DNA of 64,000 nt from positions 496,001 to 560,000 of the forward strand of contig NC_012968.1 of assembly GCF_000023705.1 (NCBI RefSeq), read 5' to 3'. A program made the position numbers and the translations under genes. The notes beneath the pieces are model-generated. The model did not search any database. It had not been told where the DNA came from and worked only from the letters and a program-made list of their open reading frames with translations. Positions 53,395-64,000 of this stretch are shown piece by piece. Numbering within the stretch: the first letter of the stretch is position 1; the number at the start of each line of letters is the position of its first letter. The stretch comes from Methylotenera mobilis JLW8 (GTDB taxonomy: Bacteria; Pseudomonadota; Gammaproteobacteria; Burkholderiales; Methylophilaceae).

Positions 53395-53973
53395 CTAGTG
53401 GTTATGGTGATGCTCGTGGTCGCTAGTGCTATTAATGCTTTCTGCACTTTTAACCATCGCTTTTACGTTTTGTTTGAATTCAATATTCTGGCTATTTTTA
53501 AACGTCAGTTCAAAGTTTACCGTTTGCGCGTCAGCTAGCGGTTTTTTCAGGTCAAACAGCATTAGGTGAAAACCTGAGGGCTCCAATTTATAGGGTTTGC
53601 CGGCAGCTAGAGGTAGCGTAGGCAGCATGCGCATTTTCATCACGCCATTTTCCATCTTCATGCTGTGAATCTCCACACTGTCGCTGACGTCGCTTGTTAT
53701 TTTCACTAATGTTGCCTCATTGGCACTGGTGATTGTCATGTAGCCTGCACTGATATTTTGTCCAGGGTAGGTGGCTTTTACCCAAGGGTTGTGGATGGTG
53801 ATGGTGTCTTGTGCGTAGCTCAATGTAGTGATAGCTGCCAGTAAGAGTGCCAGTCCATAATGCAAGGCTTGCTTTAAATGGCCGACGAATAAGCGGCGAG
53901 GTTGTGCGTGGCTGAGTTTTAAATTATGGTGCGGTGGCTGTGTGATTGTCATGTTGAACACCAAGGTAGTCAT
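53395..53973 (-). CDS. PCu(A)C-type periplasmic copper chaperone
   Basis: 192 residues. A long N-terminal part ends in a signal-like helix (LHYGLALLLAAITTLSYA), then a PCu(A)C domain with the copper ligands H-x-M near EIHSMKMENGVMKMRM and H-x-M in GFHLMLFD. The tail is His-rich (DHEHHHNH), which could bind extra metal. PCu(A)C proteins bring Cu(I) to cytochrome c oxidase. The true start may be the second ATG at 53953. It is 11 bases downstream of yacG. Confidence 0.9.
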   Translation of the reverse strand: MTTLVFNMTITQPPHHNLKLSHAQPRRLFVGHLKQALHYGLALLLAAITTLSYAQDTITIHNPWVKATYPGQNISAGYMTITSANEATLVKITSDVSDSVEIHSMKMENGVMKMRMLPTLPLAAGKPYKLEPSGFHLMLFDLKKPLADAQTVNFELTFKNSQNIEFKQNVKAMVKSAESINSTSDHEHHHNH

Positions 53974-53983
53974 GGTTAAGTGC

Positions 53984-54175
53984 TTACTGCGTTAGCTCAT
54001 CAGGTAAGTCGTCGTCTTTTGTTGCTGTCGGTATGGCGTAGTCTTCATTGGCCCATGCGCCTAAGTCTATCATTTCGCAGCGTTTGCTACAGAATGGTCT
54101 GTAAGAGTTAAGCGGGGAAAATTCCACTAGATTTTTGCATGTGGGGCATGCGACTAGCCTTTTGCTTTGGGTCAT
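53984..54175 (-). CDS. yacG: DNA gyrase inhibitor YacG (zinc ribbon)
   Basis: 63 residues with four cysteines as CPTC ... FCSKRC binding one zinc, followed by the conserved RCEMIDLGAWANEDYAIP. YacG binds gyrase B and blocks its DNA binding. It lies in the conserved pilD-coaE-zapD-yacG order. Confidence 0.94.
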   Translation of the reverse strand: MTQSKRLVACPTCKNLVEFSPLNSYRPFCSKRCEMIDLGAWANEDYAIPTATKDDDLPDELTQ

Positions 54176-54284
54176 AGGTCGGTACTTTTTAGTTACATTG
54201 CGATGTTACGTTACGAGCTAGACATTATAACGCGAAGATAAACGCGGTTTGGTTGAGTGTAACGTACTTATAGATCAGATAGTC

Positions 54285-55043
54285 TTACAGATTGCACAGC
54301 GTTAAGGTAAAGTCGATATCCTCTTCGACCTTTTGAGGCTTTTGTGCGCAATCCAGTGTATTGAATCTAATGTTAATCGCGTATTTATTGGCGCTTACTT
54401 CAGGGAAGCAATTGAGGTTGTCAGCAATATTGATTTTTAACATTTGCGCCGGCCTCACGCCGCCCAGCATTTGCTGGTAAACGCCATTGGTGGCAACCAG
54501 CTTATTGGTGCTGCCACTGCCGCGCAGGATACGCAAGATGATGATAATGGCTTGCTGCATAGGAATGAGTGGCTTAATCCACGACTCTAAGTCCTGCTTT
54601 CGACGCTCCGGGCCTAGGCCTAGCCAGTAATGGTAGGATGGCACGTCAAACTCACACACGCCGCCAGGGATGCCAGCGCGCTGCTTAATGCTCATTAGCC
54701 ACTCGTTGGCACGTAAGGTTTGTCCAAGCTTAGTGGTTTCTGCACGTAATGCGTCGGCAGCCACATTAATATCGCCTAGCGTTGCTTCTAGCGCTTCTTG
54801 AGAAATAATCGGGTTGCCAATCAACATGCGCATGGCGGTTTTTTGACGGTCAAGCTCTTGCAGTAAATCGACCTTGAGCTCGGCGCGGTCTACCACGTCT
54901 AGAATTTGCAATAGTGTGAGTAGCGCACAGTGGTGCTGAAACTCATGGTCTGCGGCAACATTATGCAAAACTTTGGCAAACAAATCCTCTACTCGCAGCA
55001 GTGTGCGTATGCGTTCATTAAAAGGATAGTCATAACTAGGCAT
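54285..55043 (-). CDS. zapD: Cell division protein ZapD (Z-ring stabiliser)
   Basis: 252 residues, the usual length of ZapD/YacF. Characteristic stretches are YDYPFNERIRTLLRVEDLF near the start and YHYWLGLGPERRKQDLESWI in the middle. ZapD cross-links FtsZ filaments at the division site. It is followed by yacG and preceded by coaE, as in many beta- and gammaproteobacteria. Confidence 0.95.
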   Translation of the reverse strand: MPSYDYPFNERIRTLLRVEDLFAKVLHNVAADHEFQHHCALLTLLQILDVVDRAELKVDLLQELDRQKTAMRMLIGNPIISQEALEATLGDINVAADALRAETTKLGQTLRANEWLMSIKQRAGIPGGVCEFDVPSYHYWLGLGPERRKQDLESWIKPLIPMQQAIIIILRILRGSGSTNKLVATNGVYQQMLGGVRPAQMLKINIADNLNCFPEVSANKYAINIRFNTLDCAQKPQKVEEDIDFTLTLCNL

Positions 55044-55121
55044 GTTTAATCATGTAAGCCAAAAGCGTTTTTTAGGTTGGGCCGCTGCATTGAATTTAAA
55101 AGTTGAACTGGATTATCAAAT

Positions 55122-55739
55122 TTATTTGCTAACTATGCAAGTCTTAATAAGTTTTTTATGAAATTCATTAACTTTTTCGGTTAACTCCTGCACCGAGCCG
55201 CTGTTGTCTATGATGACGTCGGCAAGGTTACGTCTGTTTTCCCTAGAGGTTTGTGCCTGCATTAGTTTTTTTACTTCATCCGCAGTGAGCTTGCTGCGGC
55301 TCATTGCGCGCTCGATTTGTAGCGCCTCATCGCAGTCAATCACTAAGGTGGTGTTGGCAATGGATTGGTAGCGACTGCTTTCAAACAATAAAGGCACTAC
55401 TAGCAGTTGATAGCATGGATGTAGGTTTTGTTCATTATTTTTCAGTGTTTGCCATGCTTGCTGATAAATAGCTGGGTGTAGCAATTGTTCTAGCTTAGCT
55501 TTTTCATTGGCGTCGCTGAAAATGTGCTGGCGCAGTTTAGGGCGGTTTAGTGTGCCATCGGCGTTAAAAAAATGTGCACCAAATATCTGTTGGATTTCTT
55601 TGAGTAACGGGCTGCCAGGCGCCGTGAGTTGGTGCGCAATCACATCGGTATCTACCACGGGAATGCCTAGGCTGGCGAAATGCCTGGAGGCTTCGCTCTT
55701 GCCGGAGCCTATGCCACCAGTGAGTGCAACAACATACAT
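55122..55739 (-). CDS. coaE: Dephospho-CoA kinase
   Basis: 205 residues. P-loop GGIGSGKSEAS (about residues 8-18), the DTDVIAHQLTAPGS motif and LVVPLLFES. It phosphorylates dephospho-CoA in the last step of coenzyme A synthesis. It begins 6 bases after the pilD stop, in an operon-like arrangement. Confidence 0.97.
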   Translation of the reverse strand: MYVVALTGGIGSGKSEASRHFASLGIPVVDTDVIAHQLTAPGSPLLKEIQQIFGAHFFNADGTLNRPKLRQHIFSDANEKAKLEQLLHPAIYQQAWQTLKNNEQNLHPCYQLLVVPLLFESSRYQSIANTTLVIDCDEALQIERAMSRSKLTADEVKKLMQAQTSRENRRNLADVIIDNSGSVQELTEKVNEFHKKLIKTCIVSK

Positions 55740-55745
55740 GGTCAG

Positions 55746-56615
55746 TTATGGCAGGTAGAGTGTAGCCAGTGTTTGGCCAAAAAATAATGCGGCGATGCCA
55801 CCTATTGCCAGAAATGGGCCAAATGGCATCGGTACCTCTTTGCCGCGCTTGGTCAGCACAATCAAAGCAATACCGATAATGGCACCTAGTGTGGATGACA
55901 GTAGCACTACTGCAGGCAGAAGTTGCCAGCCAAACCAAGCACCAATCGCAGCAAGTAGTTTGAAGTCGCCATAGCCCATGCCTTCTTTGCCGCGTATTAG
56001 CTTAAACAGCCAATAAACAGACCATAACACCATGTATCCAGCCATGGCGCCGATAACGGAGGATTTTAAATCTGTAAACCCAGAGTTTAGGTTAAATAAG
56101 ATGCCCAGCCAGAGCAGCGGAAGCGTAATGTCGTCCGGTAGCAGTTGGGTATCAAAATCAATAAAAGTTAATGTGATGAGGGCTAGTGCAAATATCCATG
56201 CCATGAGGGTGATGCTTGAATAGCCAAATTTCCAGCTGATAGCGCCAATTAAAGCGCCAGTCAGCGCCTCAATCAGCGGGTAGCGCATGCTGATAGGGGC
56301 TTTGCAGCCTTTGCAGCGTCCTTTGAGTAGTAAATAACTGATGATAGGGATATTCTCTAACGCCGAGATGCGATGGCCGCAATGTGGGCAGGCTGAGCGT
56401 GGGTGGCACAAATTGTATTTGGTGGTGCTGGCGATCTCTTTGCCTTGCAGTTCCAGGCAATTGTTATGCCACTCCTGCTCCATCATTTTGGGGAGGCGAT
56501 GGATTACCACGTTTAAAAAACTGCCGACCATCAGGCCTATGAGTGTGGAGATTGCAATAAATAGTGCGCTGTCTTGTTGCAGAATGGTGGATATATCATT
56601 TAATACGGCAGGCAT
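55746..56615 (-). CDS. pilD: Type IV prepilin peptidase / N-methyltransferase
   Basis: 289 residues with eight membrane helices. The cytoplasmic loop has the zinc-type cysteine pairs CPHCGH and CKGCKAP. Catalytic aspartates lie in DFDTQLLPDDITLP and in the G-x-GD motif GYGDFKLLAAIGAW. It cuts and methylates type IV pilin and type II secretion pseudopilin leaders. It heads the pilD-coaE-zapD-yacG group; pilin genes themselves are not in the window. Confidence 0.96.
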   Translation of the reverse strand: MPAVLNDISTILQQDSALFIAISTLIGLMVGSFLNVVIHRLPKMMEQEWHNNCLELQGKEIASTTKYNLCHPRSACPHCGHRISALENIPIISYLLLKGRCKGCKAPISMRYPLIEALTGALIGAISWKFGYSSITLMAWIFALALITLTFIDFDTQLLPDDITLPLLWLGILFNLNSGFTDLKSSVIGAMAGYMVLWSVYWLFKLIRGKEGMGYGDFKLLAAIGAWFGWQLLPAVVLLSSTLGAIIGIALIVLTKRGKEVPMPFGPFLAIGGIAALFFGQTLATLYLP

Positions 56616-56834
56616 GGCAATCCTTTTATCAGGTCTTATTGTATGTGCGCTTCAAGACAAAACTATAACGTGCCGTTAACTAACTGTAAACTTAATGCAC
56701 GGTCTTGGCGTTAAGTGATTGTCAGTGTCGTGGTTTGATTTGGGGTGTAGGCTTGAAATTTAGGCGTGTTGTCACCAAGTTAGACCTAGTAATTGATATT
56801 ATAATAGAGCTGTAATTTGTATTAAGGAAACAAT

Positions 56835-57206
56835 ATGACAAACACTAATCATCAACTGAATGCAGCTGAGCTGGTCCAGGCTGAATTACACCACCCAGAG
56901 TGGGATGAGCCTATTATTTGCCGTGTTGAGGTTGATTTGCCAAGTTGGTTATCACAATTGGCAGGTGGTAGGGATTGGGAAGTCTACTCTGAGGAAGAGG
57001 AAGAGAACTGCATTAGTTTTGCTATGCGTGAGATTGCAGTTAAAAAGCCAAAATTAGCGGAAGTGACTTTGTATCACAACGGCTATGCTGTGGTTGACGT
57101 CGAGGGGCAGTCTTTGTTTGATGGCTCATTAACTGCCGGCACCAGTGAGTGCGCGCATCTGACTTACTACCACGCAGATAGTGGTGAGAAGATTATCCTA
57201 AACTAA
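56835..57206 (+). CDS. Unrecognised small acidic protein
   Basis: 123 residues, not recognised. It is soluble and acidic with a Glu run (YSEEEEEN) and beta-like stretches (AEVTLYHNGYAVVDVEG). GGAAAC before the ATG and a terminator after the stop support a real monocistronic gene. It is convergent with ispB. No function can be suggested. Confidence 0.7.
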   Translation: MTNTNHQLNAAELVQAELHHPEWDEPIICRVEVDLPSWLSQLAGGRDWEVYSEEEEENCISFAMREIAVKKPKLAEVTLYHNGYAVVDVEGQSLFDGSLTAGTSECAHLTYYHADSGEKIILN

Positions 57207-57219
57207 AGTGTCTGTATCT

Positions 57220-57254
57220 GCTTTTAGCCGGAGGTGTTCCGCTCGGCTAAAAGC
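57220..57254. terminator. Bidirectional terminator between the small acidic protein gene and ispB
   Basis: GCTTTTAGCCG and CGGCTAAAAGC are exact 11-bp complements around a 13-base loop. The right arm contains the ispB stop codon (57247-57249), so the hairpin serves both convergent genes. T-runs are short because T and A in the stem ends stand in for them. Confidence 0.6.
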
Positions 57255-58215
57255 TTCTTGTTACCGCAAAATCTGCAAGCTCTATCAGTGCTTGTTTGAA
57301 TTTTGATTCTGGAAAATGCGCGATTGCCGCGCGACATTGTGCGGACTCAGCTTCTGCAATCTTTTTCACATGATCTAACGCCCCAGAGTTGTTCACAATC
57401 TCTACCACTTGGGTTAAATGCTCTAGGCCGCCTTGCTCAATTGCGTTGCGGATAAGCTGGCTTTGTTCGGTATTGCTGTTGCGCATTGCGTATAGCAGCG
57501 GCAGTGTTGGTTTGCCTTCAGCTAAGTCGTCGCCCAGGTTTTTGCCGATGTCTTCACTATTGCCGCTTAAGTCCAGAATGTCGTCTATCAACTGAAATGC
57601 CGTACCTAAATGCATGCCGTAAGCGGTGAGAGCTGCTTCGTCTTTTGCGCTCGCTTCGCTGATGATGGCACCTAGTCTGGTCGCTGCTTCAAACAGCTTG
57701 GCAGTTTTGTAATGAATCACTTGTAAATAAGCTTTATCAGAAATGTCCGCATTGTTGACGTTAAGCAGCTGTAGCACTTCGCCTTCGGCAATCACGTTGG
57801 TTGCATTGCTCAATACCTCCATCACGCGCATATTTTGCACGGCAACCATCATTTGAAACGCGCGTGAGTAAACAAAGTCGCCAACTAATACGCTGGCAGC
57901 ATTGCCAAATAGTGCATTGGCAGTGCTTTGGCCTCTGCGTTTGGAGGACTCATCTACAACATCATCATGTAGCAAGGTGGCGGTGTGAATAAACTCAACG
58001 ACAGCAGCTAGCTGGTGGTGCTGTGTCTGGATTTCGCCAAACAAGCCCGCTGCAAGCAACACTAGCATCGGGCGCAATCGTTTTCCACCACTGTTAATAA
58101 TGTATTCAGCTACCTGGTTAACCAAAGCCACTTCGGAGTGTAGTGATTGGCGGATGGTTGTATCCACCATGCGCATGTCGTCGTTTATGCAAGATTGAAT
58201 GATGCTTGGAGTCAC
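57247..58215 (-). CDS. ispB: Octaprenyl diphosphate synthase
   Basis: 322 residues. Both Asp-rich motifs are present: LLHDDVVDESSKRRG and FQLIDDILDLSG, plus GGKRLRPMLV. It extends farnesyl diphosphate with isopentenyl units to the C40 side chain of ubiquinone. The start is GTG; an internal ATG at about codon 14 is possible. It diverges from rplU, as is usual for ispB and rplU-rpmA. Confidence 0.95.
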   Translation of the reverse strand: MTPSIIQSCINDDMRMVDTTIRQSLHSEVALVNQVAEYIINSGGKRLRPMLVLLAAGLFGEIQTQHHQLAAVVEFIHTATLLHDDVVDESSKRRGQSTANALFGNAASVLVGDFVYSRAFQMMVAVQNMRVMEVLSNATNVIAEGEVLQLLNVNNADISDKAYLQVIHYKTAKLFEAATRLGAIISEASAKDEAALTAYGMHLGTAFQLIDDILDLSGNSEDIGKNLGDDLAEGKPTLPLLYAMRNSNTEQSQLIRNAIEQGGLEHLTQVVEIVNNSGALDHVKKIAEAESAQCRAAIAHFPESKFKQALIELADFAVTRSF

Positions 58216-58233
58216 ATTAATAAAACCTGTAAA

Positions 58234-58419
58234 ATGAAATCTGATTTTATCACAGCCTATTTGAATCCTAGATTTTCAATGACATGGTTTTTAGGTTTAT
58301 TCATCTATATAATAATGCTTTTGATTTTTAAGCTGAGTACAGCGTCGTCGAGTCGGTTTATCTGGCAGTGGTTGATGTTTGGATGGTTGTTTACGCTGCT
58401 TTCTTTGCTTGGAATATAA
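58234..58419 (+). CDS. Possible 61-residue membrane peptide upstream of rplU
   Basis: An ATG at 58234 opens a frame with two hydrophobic helices (WFLGLFIYIIMLLIF and WQWLMFGWLFTLLSLLGI) and an Arg/Ser-rich turn. No ribosome site is visible, so it may be untranslated. The stretch 58216-58578 otherwise holds only the rplU promoter. Confidence 0.3.
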   Translation: MKSDFITAYLNPRFSMTWFLGLFIYIIMLLIFKLSTASSSRFIWQWLMFGWLFTLLSLLGI

Positions 58420-58513
58420 TCAAATGTGTGGCCGTGCATTGCTAATTAGGCGGCGGCAGTTTATCTGACCAAATTTAATCTAAATATTTTTACTAATTTG
58501 CTTAGATTAAGGT

Positions 58514-58541
58514 TTGCTTTACAGGATAAATTGCGTATAAT
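58514..58541 (+). promoter_or_regulatory. Sigma70-type promoter of rplU-rpmA
   Basis: TTGCTT (58514-58519) and a perfect TATAAT (58536-58541) are separated by 16 bases, 37 bases before the rplU start. A GC-rich discriminator (GCGCG) follows, typical of growth-rate controlled genes. Confidence 0.7.
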
Positions 58542-58578
58542 GCGCGATTCTTTTGAAGTATGAGTTAAAGGCATAATC

Positions 58579-58893
58579 ATGTATGCAGTAATCAAAACTG
58601 GTGGTAAACAATATCGCGTAGTTCAAGGCGAAAGATTAAAAGTTGAGAAACTAGAAGTTGAAGTTGGCGGCACAGTAACGCTAGATCAAATTCTGATGGT
58701 TTCTGACGGTGATAACACAACAATTGGTTCTCCAATTATTAAAGGTGCTACTGTTAAAGCAACGGTTGTTTCACATGGTCGTGGCGACAAGGTGATGATT
58801 TTTAAATTCCGTCGTCGTAAGCACTACCGTAAAACACAAGGCCATCGCCAAAGTTATACAGAAATTAAAATTGAAGCAATCGCTGCTAAATAA
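58579..58893 (+). CDS. rplU: 50S ribosomal protein L21
   Basis: 104 residues. [19 protein letters not shown] at the start and [17 protein letters not shown] near the end are diagnostic. It binds 23S rRNA. It forms an operon with rpmA (29-base gap). Confidence 0.99.
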   Translation: MYAVIKTGGKQYRVVQGERLKVEKLEVEVGGTVTLDQILMVSDGDNTTIGSPIIKGATVKATVVSHGRGDKVMIFKFRRRKHYRKTQGHRQSYTEIKIEAIAAK

Positions 58894-58922
58894 GCAGTTA
58901 TCTTTAAGTTAAGGATTAAATC

Positions 58923-59180
58923 ATGGCACACAAAAAAGCAGGCGGTAGTTCACGTAACGGTCGCGACTCACAAGCCCAGCGTCTAGGCGTTAAAGCATTC
59001 GGTGAGCAATTTGTTTCAGCTGGCAGCATTATCGTACGTCAACGTGGTACTAGAATGCACGCTGGTGAAAACGTAGGTATGGGTAAAGATCATACTTTGT
59101 ATGCTAAAGCAGACGGCAAAGTGAGCTTTACAATTAAAGGCGCATTAAAACGTAAAACTGTGAATATTATTCCAGCTTAG
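58923..59180 (+). CDS. rpmA: 50S ribosomal protein L27
   Basis: 85 residues starting [20 protein letters not shown], the standard L27 N-terminus that reaches the peptidyl-transferase centre. The terminator follows 20 bases after the stop. Confidence 0.99.
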   Translation: MAHKKAGGSSRNGRDSQAQRLGVKAFGEQFVSAGSIIVRQRGTRMHAGENVGMGKDHTLYAKADGKVSFTIKGALKRKTVNIIPA

Positions 59181-59200
59181 TTTTTTGCGATAATTGAAGA

Positions 59201-59227
59201 AGCCCTGTCGTTTGATAGGGCTTTTTT
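59201..59227 (+). terminator. Rho-independent terminator after rpmA
   Basis: AGCCCTGTC pairs with GATAGGGCT (one wobble) around GTTT and is followed by TTTTT. Confidence 0.85.
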
Positions 59228-59386
59228 ATTTGGTACGCGCTAGCAGAATGTTTTTTCAATTCGTGCGTTCTTGCTAGTTTGTTGTTTGGTGGTTTTTGCT
59301 TAATCGTATGGCATGCTGTTGTGGCTGTCTTTGATAAAAATCTCCTACAAAACAGAATCTTGCGCGATAATTACATGAACTGATGA

Positions 59387-61622
<2,236 letters not shown>

Positions 61623-61719
61623 GGCTGCGATAAGAAAAAGCATCAGTTTTAATCGTGGTTTAGATCATTAGTTTAATTAAACCCTCTCGTTTTAATTTAG
61701 ATTACATAAAGGAATGCAT

Positions 61720-62220
61720 GTGGCAAATAATCAACCGTTGGTAGCCATTATTATGGGTTCAGATAGTGACTGGCCTGTAATGAGAAATGCTGCGCAAATG
61801 CTTGCTGATTTTGGTGTGGCGTATGAGGCAAAAGTGGTCTCTGCGCATCGTACACCTGACTTGATGTTTGATTTTGCAGAAACAGCAGCTAGTAAAGGTA
61901 TTCAAGTGATTATTGCCGGTGCCGGCGGTGCTGCGCATTTGCCAGGTATGGTTGCCGCTAAAACCACGTTGCCAGTGTTAGGGGTGCCGGTGCCATCTAA
62001 GCATTTGCAAGGCCAAGATTCTTTGCTGTCTATCGTACAGATGCCAAAAGGCATCCCGGTAGCAACCTTTGCCATTGGTGATGCCGGTGCGGCTAATGCA
62101 GGTTTATTTGCGGTATCTATCCTGGCTAATCAAGATGCGGCGTTGTCTGCTAAGTTGGCAGAGTTTCGTACCAAACAAACAGAAAAAGTATTTAACATGG
62201 AGTTAAGCGACAAACCATGA
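61720..62220 (+). CDS. purE: N5-carboxyaminoimidazole ribonucleotide mutase
   Basis: 166 residues from GTG at 61720, preferred because AAAGGA ends 6 bases before it; the ATG at 61714 directly touches that site. Motifs: [32 protein letters not shown]. It moves the carboxyl group of N5-CAIR to C4 in purine synthesis. It overlaps purK by four bases (ATGA). Confidence 0.96.
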   Translation: MANNQPLVAIIMGSDSDWPVMRNAAQMLADFGVAYEAKVVSAHRTPDLMFDFAETAASKGIQVIIAGAGGAAHLPGMVAAKTTLPVLGVPVPSKHLQGQDSLLSIVQMPKGIPVATFAIGDAGAANAGLFAVSILANQDAALSAKLAEFRTKQTEKVFNMELSDKP

Positions 62221-63371
62221 GTCAATCTTCTATGATTCTTCCACCAGCGATGCTGGGTATGTTGGGTGGCGGTCAATTGGGCCGTTTTTTTGTGATTGCA
62301 GCCCATGAAATGGGTTATAAAGTCACGGTGCTAGATCCTGATCAGAACAGCCCTGCCGGCAAAATTGCTGATGTACATATTTGTGCCAAGTACGATGATG
62401 CCGCCGCATTGAAACAAATAGCAGAAACTTGCCAAGCAATTACCACGGAATTTGAAAACGTGCCTGCAGCAACATTAAAGACGTTGGCACAGTCGGTACC
62501 GGTGCGTCCGTCTGCTGATGCGGTGGCTATTGCGCAGCATCGCGTGAGCGAAAAGAATTTCCTGAAAGAAGCTGGCTTGCCAGTGGCGCCTTATGCAGTG
62601 ATTGATGCTGAGTCGGACTTGCCTGCGGATGATAGTGAGATTTATCCCGCTATCCTGAAAGTGGCTAGATTTGGTTACGATGGCAAAGGTCAGGCGCGTG
62701 TTACTAACTTGAGCGAAGCTAAAGCGGCTTTTGCTGCATTCTCAGAAGAAGAATGTGTGCTGGAAAAAATGCTGAAGCTGGATTATGAAGTTTCTGTTGT
62801 GCTGGCGCGCGATGTGAATGGACATGTTGCCACTTTCCCAACGGCTGAAAATAGTCATTTGAATGGTATTTTGGATGTCTCTATCGTGCCGGCGCGTGGT
62901 AGTGATGCGGTAAATCACCAAGCACAAAAGTTGGCAATCAGTGTGGCTGAGAAGCTGCAATACACTGGCGTGCTGGGTGTGGAGTTCTTTGTGTGTGATG
63001 GCGAGTTGTTGGTGAATGAAATTGCACCGCGTCCACATAACTCAGGTCACTACACCTTGGATGCTTGTATTACTAATCAGTTTGAGCAGCAAGTGCGAGT
63101 GATGACAGGCTTGCCACTGGGTAGTAGCCGTCAGCACAGCCCTGCTGTGATGGTAAATCTGTTAGGTGACATTTGGCCAAATGAGGCGCCACAGATTGAG
63201 CCAGCTTGGCAGTTAGTGCTAGGGTTGCCTAGTCTTAAAATGCACCTGTATGGTAAAGCCGAAGCACGTGCTGGCAGGAAAATGGGGCATTTCACTGTGC
63301 TGAGCACAAGTCGCGATGATGCAATTAAACTGGCAATGCAAGTGCGTAGCGAACTCAAGGTTGGCGAGTAA
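62217..63371 (+). CDS. purK: N5-carboxyaminoimidazole ribonucleotide synthase
   Basis: 384 residues, ATP-grasp fold: [20 protein letters not shown] at the start, [19 protein letters not shown], and [13 protein letters not shown] near the metal site. It uses ATP and bicarbonate to carboxylate AIR, feeding PurE. It is translationally coupled to purE. Confidence 0.97.
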   Translation: MSQSSMILPPAMLGMLGGGQLGRFFVIAAHEMGYKVTVLDPDQNSPAGKIADVHICAKYDDAAALKQIAETCQAITTEFENVPAATLKTLAQSVPVRPSADAVAIAQHRVSEKNFLKEAGLPVAPYAVIDAESDLPADDSEIYPAILKVARFGYDGKGQARVTNLSEAKAAFAAFSEEECVLEKMLKLDYEVSVVLARDVNGHVATFPTAENSHLNGILDVSIVPARGSDAVNHQAQKLAISVAEKLQYTGVLGVEFFVCDGELLVNEIAPRPHNSGHYTLDACITNQFEQQVRVMTGLPLGSSRQHSPAVMVNLLGDIWPNEAPQIEPAWQLVLGLPSLKMHLYGKAEARAGRKMGHFTVLSTSRDDAIKLAMQVRSELKVGE

Positions 63372-63391
63372 ATATCGGTAATAGTCTACAG

Positions 63392-63422
63392 GGCCTGGTC
63401 ATGATGTGACTAGGCCTTTTTT
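63392..63422 (+). terminator. Rho-independent terminator after purK
   Basis: GGCCTGGTCA pairs with TGACTAGGCC (one wobble) around TGATG and is followed by six T. Confidence 0.88.
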
Positions 63423-63493
63423 ATTTGTTTCAAGATTTTTATTAATAATTTGGTACTATTTGTGTACCAATAACTTAAAAATAGGGAGACATT

Positions 63494-64000
63494 ATGGCTA
63501 TACTCAATACCCCTTCAGCGCAGTCTCAATCGGGTGCTATTAAGATAATTAAATACATAGCGATATTGATTGCGGCATTTATCCTGATCTCTTGGCTGAA
63601 CCCATTTGTAGTGATCAATGCTGGCAATCGCGGTGTAATTACGACTTTTGGTAAGGTCAATCCTCGTGTGTTGGAAGAAGGCTTGCATTTTCGCATTCCA
63701 ATCGTGCAGCAGGTAGCTGAAATTAATGTGCAGATACAAAAGGGCGAGGGTGATGGCGATGCTGCATCGCGTGACCTGCAACAAGTGCATGCCAAAATTG
63801 CGTTGAACTATCACTTAATTCCGGACCGCGTGGCAGAAACTTATCAGTCGATTGGTGATTTGAACTCTGTAGGTGATCGTATCATTATCCCTGCGGTGCA
63901 AGAGGCAACAAAAGCCACTACCGCTAAATACACAGCAGAAGAACTGATCAGCAAGCGCCCGGAAGTGCGCGACCAGATCAGTCAGTTTATGCGTGACCGG
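63494..64000 (+). CDS. SPFH/prohibitin-family membrane protein, 3' truncated by window edge
   Basis: 169 codons are visible with no stop before the window end. A short polar start is followed by one membrane helix (IAILIAAFILISWL) and the prohibitin/SPFH start (NRGVITTFGKVNPRVLEEGLHF). Such proteins form large membrane rings and regulate proteases such as FtsH. GGGAGA precedes the ATG. The C-terminal coiled-coil lies beyond the window. Confidence 0.9.
   Translation, partial: MAILNTPSAQSQSGAIKIIKYIAILIAAFILISWLNPFVVINAGNRGVITTFGKVNPRVLEEGLHFRIPIVQQVAEINVQIQKGEGDGDAASRDLQQVHAKIALNYHLIPDRVAETYQSIGDLNSVGDRIIIPAVQEATKATTAKYTAEELISKRPEVRDQISQFMRDR

Overview
The window looks like a chromosome segment of a betaproteobacterium, most likely of the methylotrophic family Methylophilaceae (inference). 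It carries single-copy housekeeping genes in beta-proteobacterial arrangements: pilD-coaE-zapD-yacG, rplU-rpmA-obgE-proB, purE-purK, ribH-nusB and an ispB-type prenyl synthase. It also has a Nudix/ThiE-like fusion, an OlsB/OlsA-like pair and a phoB-phoR pair. No methanol-oxidation gene is present, so the family assignment stays tentative.

Region 1 (1-11390) is a type I secretion locus: the C-terminal part of an ABC exporter cut by the window edge, a 188-residue membrane protein, a 2787-residue RTX protein built from ten tandem units of about 176 residues, and an HlyD-family adaptor. Some repeat units are almost identical at DNA level, which points to recent duplication or gene conversion.

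Region 2 (about 11400-17940) is a Tn7-like transposition module on the minus strand: a fused TnsA-TnsB protein with both a PD-(D/E)xK-type nuclease end and a DD(35)E transposase core, a TnsC/TniB ATPase, a TniQ/TnsD zinc-finger protein and an XRE regulator with a perfect 15-bp inverted repeat upstream. No cas gene or CRISPR array is visible. A 764-bp non-coding stretch to its right holds candidate TnsB-type sites, hairpins and a tiny ORF.

Region 3 (17942-23165) is an AT-rich four-gene plus-strand cluster: a cytosine-5 DNA methyltransferase, a DUF262 protein, an OLD/DUF3696-like ATPase and an unrecognised protein. It is very likely a defence module. It ends next to a tRNA-Arg(CCG) gene. Whether the tRNA is the target of the Tn7-like element and the cluster is its cargo cannot be settled from sequence alone. 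This block (regions 2 and 3) is the most promising place for a new system.

Region 4 (23459-64000) is ordinary core genome: a tandem dihaem cytochrome, apaH, ornithine-lipid type acyltransferases, a PfkB kinase, hemJ with a thioredoxin-like protein, a 1294-residue flavin/Fe-S oxidoreductase, phoBR with a clear Pho box, an OFA-type transporter, ribH-nusB, a PP2C/FHA/HD-GYP signalling group, lpxH, two cyclophilins, an L,D-transpeptidase and a TPR protein sharing a C-terminal domain, cysS, argJ, the Nudix/ThiE fusion, copper chaperone, yacG-zapD-coaE-pilD, ispB, ribosomal proteins L21/L27, obgE, proB, purEK and the start of an SPFH protein.
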